Of a stretch of 64,000 bases of DNA, positions 58,546 to 64,000 are shown piece after piece. Every line of letters begins with the position of its first letter. The first letter of the stretch is position 1. Source of the DNA: Erpobdella octoculata (lineage: Eukaryota; Annelida; Clitellata; Hirudinida; Erpobdellidae); contig OZ022239.1 of NCBI GenBank assembly GCA_963978895.1, forward strand, positions 31,546,517 to 31,610,516, given 5' to 3'. Below the pieces are notes generated by a model. The model saw only the letters and a program-made list of their open reading frames with translations. It did no database searches and was not told the origin of the DNA. The translations under genes and the position numbers were made by a program.

Positions 58546-58740
58546 TGATAATGAGGAGGAGGAGGAAGAGGAAGAGGAGAAAGAGGAAAAAGAGGGTGGT
58601 AGTGGTGGTAATGATGGTGAAGGTAATGGTGGTAGTGCTGGTAGTGACGGTGACTGTTTTGGCGATAGTGGTGGTGTTAGTGGTAGTTGTGGTAGTGGTT
58701 CTGGGGATATTATTATTATAATTAGTACGGATGTTTATGA
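58546..58740. repeat. Purine-rich and GGT-rich imperfect repeat
   Basis: GAGGAGGAAGAG-type repeats followed by GGTGGTAGTGGT-type repeats, a degenerate continuation of the microsatellite block. Confidence 0.8.
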
Positions 58741-60300
58741 TGTTTGCTGAAAAGTCGTGAAAAGCAAATTAATTTCATTGTAGCAAAATATTTATTTCCA
58801 AGTTAAAATTATGTCCTTTTTATGTCAAAGTTTTGTGGATTACCTTTTAATCGCGTTAAATGAACGAATTTTTTAGAGAAAAAATTAATTTGTCGGTTTT
58901 TCATGAATTGTTTATTTGTTCATGTCTTATTAGATTTTCAATATGTTACAAAAACTAATTTAGTTTTTAAATAAAATTTAAATTAAATTAAACATATTAA
59001 CAGAAAAAAGAATAGGTACATATCTTTCTAAATAAAAAACTATTTTTCAATTAACTATAAGGTAATTTATTCCATAATTTGATTTTGTCAAATTAATTGT
59101 TATAAAGTATATTTTGTTTTTTTTACCATGGTAACCGGCTCCCATTCAGATATCGGAGACGAGCCGTTCAACCACATTTCATTCCATAAAGTTCGTCTCG
59201 TAAGAACCGTTCGTTTAAAAAACAAAAACAAAACAAAAACCTGTGACTGAACCGTTCGAGAGACAACAATTTAAATTGCATTCATTCGAATCGCTCGCAC
59301 AACATGTATTTTGTCATTTCCGTTATGTCTTTGAAGTAATTTTTATCAAAGGAGCTACTGTAAAAACGATAAATTATATTTGAGCCAGTGTAAGCAAAAC
59401 GAACATGCCAAATTATTTAATAATTAGCATTCCCTATGTAACCGGCCGCCACTACTGATGTACGGAGACAGATATTCTTTACTTTGAGTGGGACGTTCAT
59501 TCTTCCTTGTTTTCTGTTTGCATCGTGGTGGAATGCGAACGGATGATATGCAGGGACACGACTAGTGGTTATCCGTCAAGTTCATATTGCACAAGAATGA
59601 GGAGGATGGGGGATGTTGATTGAGGAATTTCAAGATGTGCGTAGGTATACCGCAAGAGAGGTGCGTCTGTCTGGGTTATATTATGGTAGGGAAGGGAAGA
59701 AGGCGACAAATGAAAGTCCGAAAGTGAATTCAATAAATAAGAATTAATTGATTGATGGATGAAAAAAAAGAAGAGAGAAAATAATTGATCGTTAATAAGA
59801 ATAATTTATAAATAGAAGTTATATAAATAGTTATTAATTCTTCTATAATTTTGTTTTTGTTGCTATTATAGTTGTTATTTAAATCATTTTACGCATTTTT
59901 TCGTGATTTTTTTCTCTGTTCGTCGCCGTAATTACACAACAATCAAACCGTCATTTCCAACCAGAACTGTCTTCTGCTAAAAGTATCGGGTTTCCTGTTC
60001 TTTAAAATCACCTATTTCATCGCACTGTCACCACGTCGCATAATTAATCATCATTATTATAATGATCATCATCATCACCATCCTCATCATCATTGTCATT
60101 GGGATCATCGTCATCATCATTTTCGTCATCATCCTCATTGTCGTCGACATCATCATCAAAAAGGTGGAATCAAAGACGACCCCAAATTGCCATTTTCTTT
60201 CATATTTCCATTCTGCTATCTCATTTATTGTCATATTGTCAAGTCCGCACGCTTGATCGCCGTACGAAAATAGAAACGGCTCTTATATGTCTGTGACCGA
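58741..60300. other. AT-rich noncoding stretch
   Basis: No gene recognised. An ATC-rich imperfect repeat occupies about 60045-60155. Confidence 0.45.
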
Positions 60301-60304
60301 CATC

Positions 60305-60560
60305 GTCGGATTGCAACCAGGGAGTGTCAACCATGTCGTAATAATCATGCCGGGTCAAGAAGAATACCGTGTCAGGTCGAACAATTTTACATTTTAACCG
60401 TGTTGCGTAGGTAGTGACGCGTTAGAAGTTGAGCGTCAAACGTCGTTTCTTGTAGAACGTGTCACGTCAAAAAATTCTCATAAACTTTTTCACTTCGACC
60501 GTCTTACACCAACCATGTCATTTCAACCTTGTTGCGTCAACCACGTCCCGTAAAACGATC
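60305..60560. repeat. Degenerate minisatellite, GTCAACC..GT motif
   Basis: Phrases like ACCATGTCG, CCGGGTCAAG, CCGTGTCAGGTCGAAC, ACGTGTCACGTCAA and CTTGTTGCGTCAACCACGTC recur with varying spacing, as in an old tandem array. Confidence 0.55.
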
Positions 60561-61111
60561 GTAGGACCATTAAACAGATCGTGCGACTAGTCCGGAAGGC
60601 AAACAAACCGAGCGATGAAGGGCGCCAACGCTTTAATTTTGTTTCTCTTGTAATTACTCGTTTTCAATAAACTCGGTGCGATGTTAACTAATGAACAAAC
60701 ACGTCACTCTAACTCTAAAGCAGCTAAACATGCTAAATCTATAGCAGCTAAGCATTCTAACCCTGAAACGGCTACAAAGTATGACTAGAATTATTCTGAT
60801 GCAGCTACGTGCGCAACGCTCAAAGACAGCAGCTTCAGTCACTACAAGACTGGCCGCAGAGTCCCTCTTCGATCATCTCTTAAGGTGCACGTCAGAGCAG
60901 ATGACTGAACATGAAGGTTCCCTCGTCTTAACAGCTTCAACTAACAACCAAACATTAACCGTTATGGCAACACAAGCGTCTCAGTCGGTACCAACGCTTT
61001 CATCAAAGACAGCAAGTAATCATACCGACCAGAGCCAGAACGTGCTTCGCTCGGAGACTCTGAAAACCAAGATCATATTTCAGAGGAGTACATGCTTTGG
61101 TCCTGTTGAAC
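60561..61111 (+). other. Unclassified open frame region
   Basis: A 114-codon frame (60781-61125) has no recognisable domain. In the overlapping frame at about 60705-60910 there is a repetitive SKAAKHAKSIAAKHSNPETA-like chain broken by a stop; it reminds me of repeats in some Helitron-associated proteins but is too short to assign. Confidence 0.3.
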
Positions 61112-61205
61112 TGATATTGAACTGATGTTGCGTTGATGTTGAGCTGGTGTTGCGTTGATGTTGCGTTGATGGTGCGTTGATGTTGCGTTGATGTTGCGTG
61201 TAGAG
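61112..61205. repeat. 12 bp minisatellite
   Basis: TTGATGTTGCG(T)-type units repeated about seven times with substitutions. Confidence 0.85.
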
Positions 61206-61404
61206 AAGATGTTGAGAAATTATTAGTTTTCGTTGAATTTTATGTTGAAGGAAATCTGTTTTCAACACATGAAAGTTCAGACAAATCTAACTTATAAAAA
61301 ATAAATATCTTAAATCAAATAGAACGAAAACGCGTAATTAAATGATGCTGGTGACGATGACAATAATGATGTTTTAATAATTCCGCTATCTATGTAAATC
61401 ACTT

Positions 61405-61782
<378 letters not shown>

Positions 61783-64000
61783 TAACCACAGCAGACTCTG
61801 ACAATGAACCAGATTGATGGTTACTAAAAGAACACAGGTTCTTCAAGGCGACACGGTCACGCAAGCAGTGTGCCTGCCGCCATCAGTTATTACTCGTGGT
61901 TCTGACGCGAGAAGAGAAAAACCTGACGACGACGAAGATGACCCCCGACCGTTTTAAAATTCGAAAGACGGACGGACACTTCATCTATCATAAAAAACTT
62001 ATAATTAGTCTGATGTCAGTGAAATGATTTTTATGAATAGTTCCCGCAATATTGTTCGGTGTGAATCAGGCCTGGTGAGGGATTTTTAGGTCCACTTTTT
62101 TGCTACTCGGTTACAAGCCATTATGCTGCATCAGCAGATATATGTTGATGACCAGGTCCATAAAAAATAGCTAATTATTCAGAACTTGTAAGTTTATTGA
62201 CAGTGGTTGGCATTGTATACACGTTGAATTATGAAGTGTTGAACTCTAGAATTGTACAGGGAATAAGAACTGAAATTGGGGATGTTTAGTGTTTTAGAAA
62301 ATATAAATCTGTTGATTTGTGGAGTTTTAAATATTCGGAACAGTAGAATTACAAAATTGTATAAACAAATGCTATAAATGAGAGACATAAAAATTGTTTA
62401 AGATTATTAAGTGAGATATGAATAATAAGAATTATAGAATTATAAAATTTATAATAATAAAAAAGAAAGTAAAATGACCTAGTCGTTGAAAAATAGCGTC
62501 GTTTCAAAGATAAAACCCCATAAAACTGTCTCTGCTTGTTCACGCGAATGGCAAATTGTAGTACATTTAGTCGGACCGTTCAACCGAGCGTGGCTTCCTA
62601 CCTATGCCTACCCATTGCTGGTCCATTGCTGATCCATTGTTCTCGCCCCGGTGGCTCCATGAAAGCATTGGAATGAAGTTCACGATTTATTTTTCATTTT
62701 ATTTATTAAATTGATATATGAATATGTTTTTTTTTATTTTGGTGAATTAGTGCTCATAATTTTTGTATAGTAAATTTTGTTTAAATTTTTTTTTAAGTCA
62801 ATTTGCGTTGGAGAAGCTCCATGAAATGAGCCCCGTCAGCAAGAAAGTAAATTATTACTGATTTCTTTTGTTGTTAAACAATTAATTTTTTTTTTGCTTC
62901 GAAATTCGCCGAACCAAGAGTTTGAATGGTTCAGAAAAGTCACTGAAAATCTTTTGAAACTTCTAAATGACACATTAAATGCTGATTTTTTTGGTTCTGA
63001 TTTAATGGTAAACGAGACAAAAAATTATTATATTTATGACGATGTCAGCAATGACATTGACGACGAAGATGGTAGCCGTGACAGTGCCGATGACGTGGAA
63101 TATTAAAATCACCATGGCAATGATGCCAATGTCAACGATGATGACGAAATTGATGACAGTAGAGGTTATAACGATGGGAGTGACGATGAAAATGGCGTTA
63201 ATGATAATGATGGCCACGAAAACGATGATGACGCAAATATTTTTTTCTTCAAAAGCAATGACGTATCTACACAACGCTCAACACAAAAATAGCACTGTTG
63301 TTTCTCTAAAATCGTTCCAAACGTCCTAGCCCACAATTTTCTAAAACATCCCAAGCATCGATCATTAATAAACCGTTTAATTCACCCCCACAACAGGTGT
63401 TTGTCTTGCTTGCCGACCAATCCCCGCGGGGTTGGCCAAGGAAAACATAAACACCGTCGGTCAAGTTATTAAGCCAAGCCCTGACACCTGGCGAATGTTT
63501 TGCTAAGATTGTTACGATGCCCTGGGGTCGAGATAATTTTCCAGGAATTCCCAGTTGTTAAGATGCCGCTGACAGTTTAACAATGTGTTGGCTTTTATTT
63601 TTCAATTAGACAAAATTGCTTTTTATTTTTTTAAGCGTTTTGATTTAATTTTTTGTATATAATTAATAATAATACTAAATTATAATAATAATTCTAATAC
63701 TGATTATTTTACTAGGCATATGTCACTGAAACCAAAACCATAAATTTTTGAAAAACGTATATTACTCTATCTAATTTTCTTATAATTTTGAAATGACTGA
63801 ATTTCTTAATAAATTCACTTTTAATCAAATGATGCATTACTTTACGAAAATATCGTGCTGCGTCATAATCATAGAAATAAATAATTGATGATTGAACTCA
63901 AGATAATGCCAGAGTTCAAGAGTTCAAGGTCAAAGCCATATCGTTTTCTCCTTTCGAAATCAATTATCTCCGAAATGTTGTGCCATCTCCGGAATCTTTC
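61783..64000. other. AT-rich noncoding stretch to window end
   Basis: No gene I can support. A GATGAC-rich imperfect repeat covers about 63035-63235 and explains the acidic open frames there. Confidence 0.45.

Noticed and set aside
62894..63329. Acidic or Met-rich short frames near the window end
   Set aside because: Explained by a GATGAC-rich imperfect repeat; no conserved motif.

Overview
The window looks like AT-rich nuclear DNA of an invertebrate animal. It has GT-AG introns in every coding model I could assemble, a very high load of degenerate transposons, and extremely long microsatellites: about 1 kb of (CACT)n, 540 bp of (GGAT)n, and 380-410 bp of (TTA)n twice. The best taxonomic clue is a neuropeptide cassette at about 57.2 kb. 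A signal peptide is followed by a peptide ending WRPQGRF-Gly-Lys-Arg, the signature of luqin-type peptides of molluscs and annelids. I therefore infer a lophotrochozoan (spiralian); phylum and species cannot be read from this window.

Layout. 0-14 kb: broken non-LTR retrotransposons (26-1578 +, 1897-2475 -, 4157-6510 -), then an intact four-exon gene for a secreted Cys-rich, PAN/Apple-like protein (10735-12072 +), with decayed relatives at about 3.6, 7.9 and 13.7 kb. 15-22 kb: an almost complete 7 kb Ty3/gypsy-class LTR retrotransposon on the minus strand (14969-21943, target duplication ACAAC). Its domain order is gag-protease-integrase-RT-RNase H, with integrase before RT, as in Gmr1-like elements. 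Its left LTR carries a SINE. 23.3-28.4 kb: a tRNA-derived SINE inside a (TATG)n tract, a compact 1.9 kb LTR element whose only recognisable domain is SAP, the giant (CACT)n tract, and a 1.1 kb LTR with its primer binding site. 28.6-29.9 kb: a second intact PAN-like gene (minus), with exons of nearly the same lengths as the first. 30.3-32.5 kb: a hAT relic with a second hAT nested in it.

34-42.5 kb: microsatellites, a tandem array of about 156 bp units, and inverted repeat arms (38.6 and 42.4 kb). The arms enclose a hAT element, a LINE 3' end and a copied fragment of the neighbouring gene. 42.8-49.4 kb: a five-exon minus-strand gene, assembled here from splice sites and reading phase. It encodes an acidic 22-residue-repeat region, a Cys-rich helical region and NHL-type propeller blades interrupted by low-complexity inserts. 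50.7-53.5 kb: SINEs and (GGAT)n. 56.7-58.0 kb: the luqin-like gene on the minus strand, with a TATA box about 0.7 kb upstream of its start codon and a second paralogous peptide cassette (WRPKSRF-Gly-Arg) on a downstream exon. 58-64 kb: microsatellites and noncoding DNA.

The host genes (two PAN-like, one NHL, one luqin-like) are not an operon and have no evident joint pathway. All reading was by eye. Exon models, target duplications and family names come from visible motifs and need transcript or database support.
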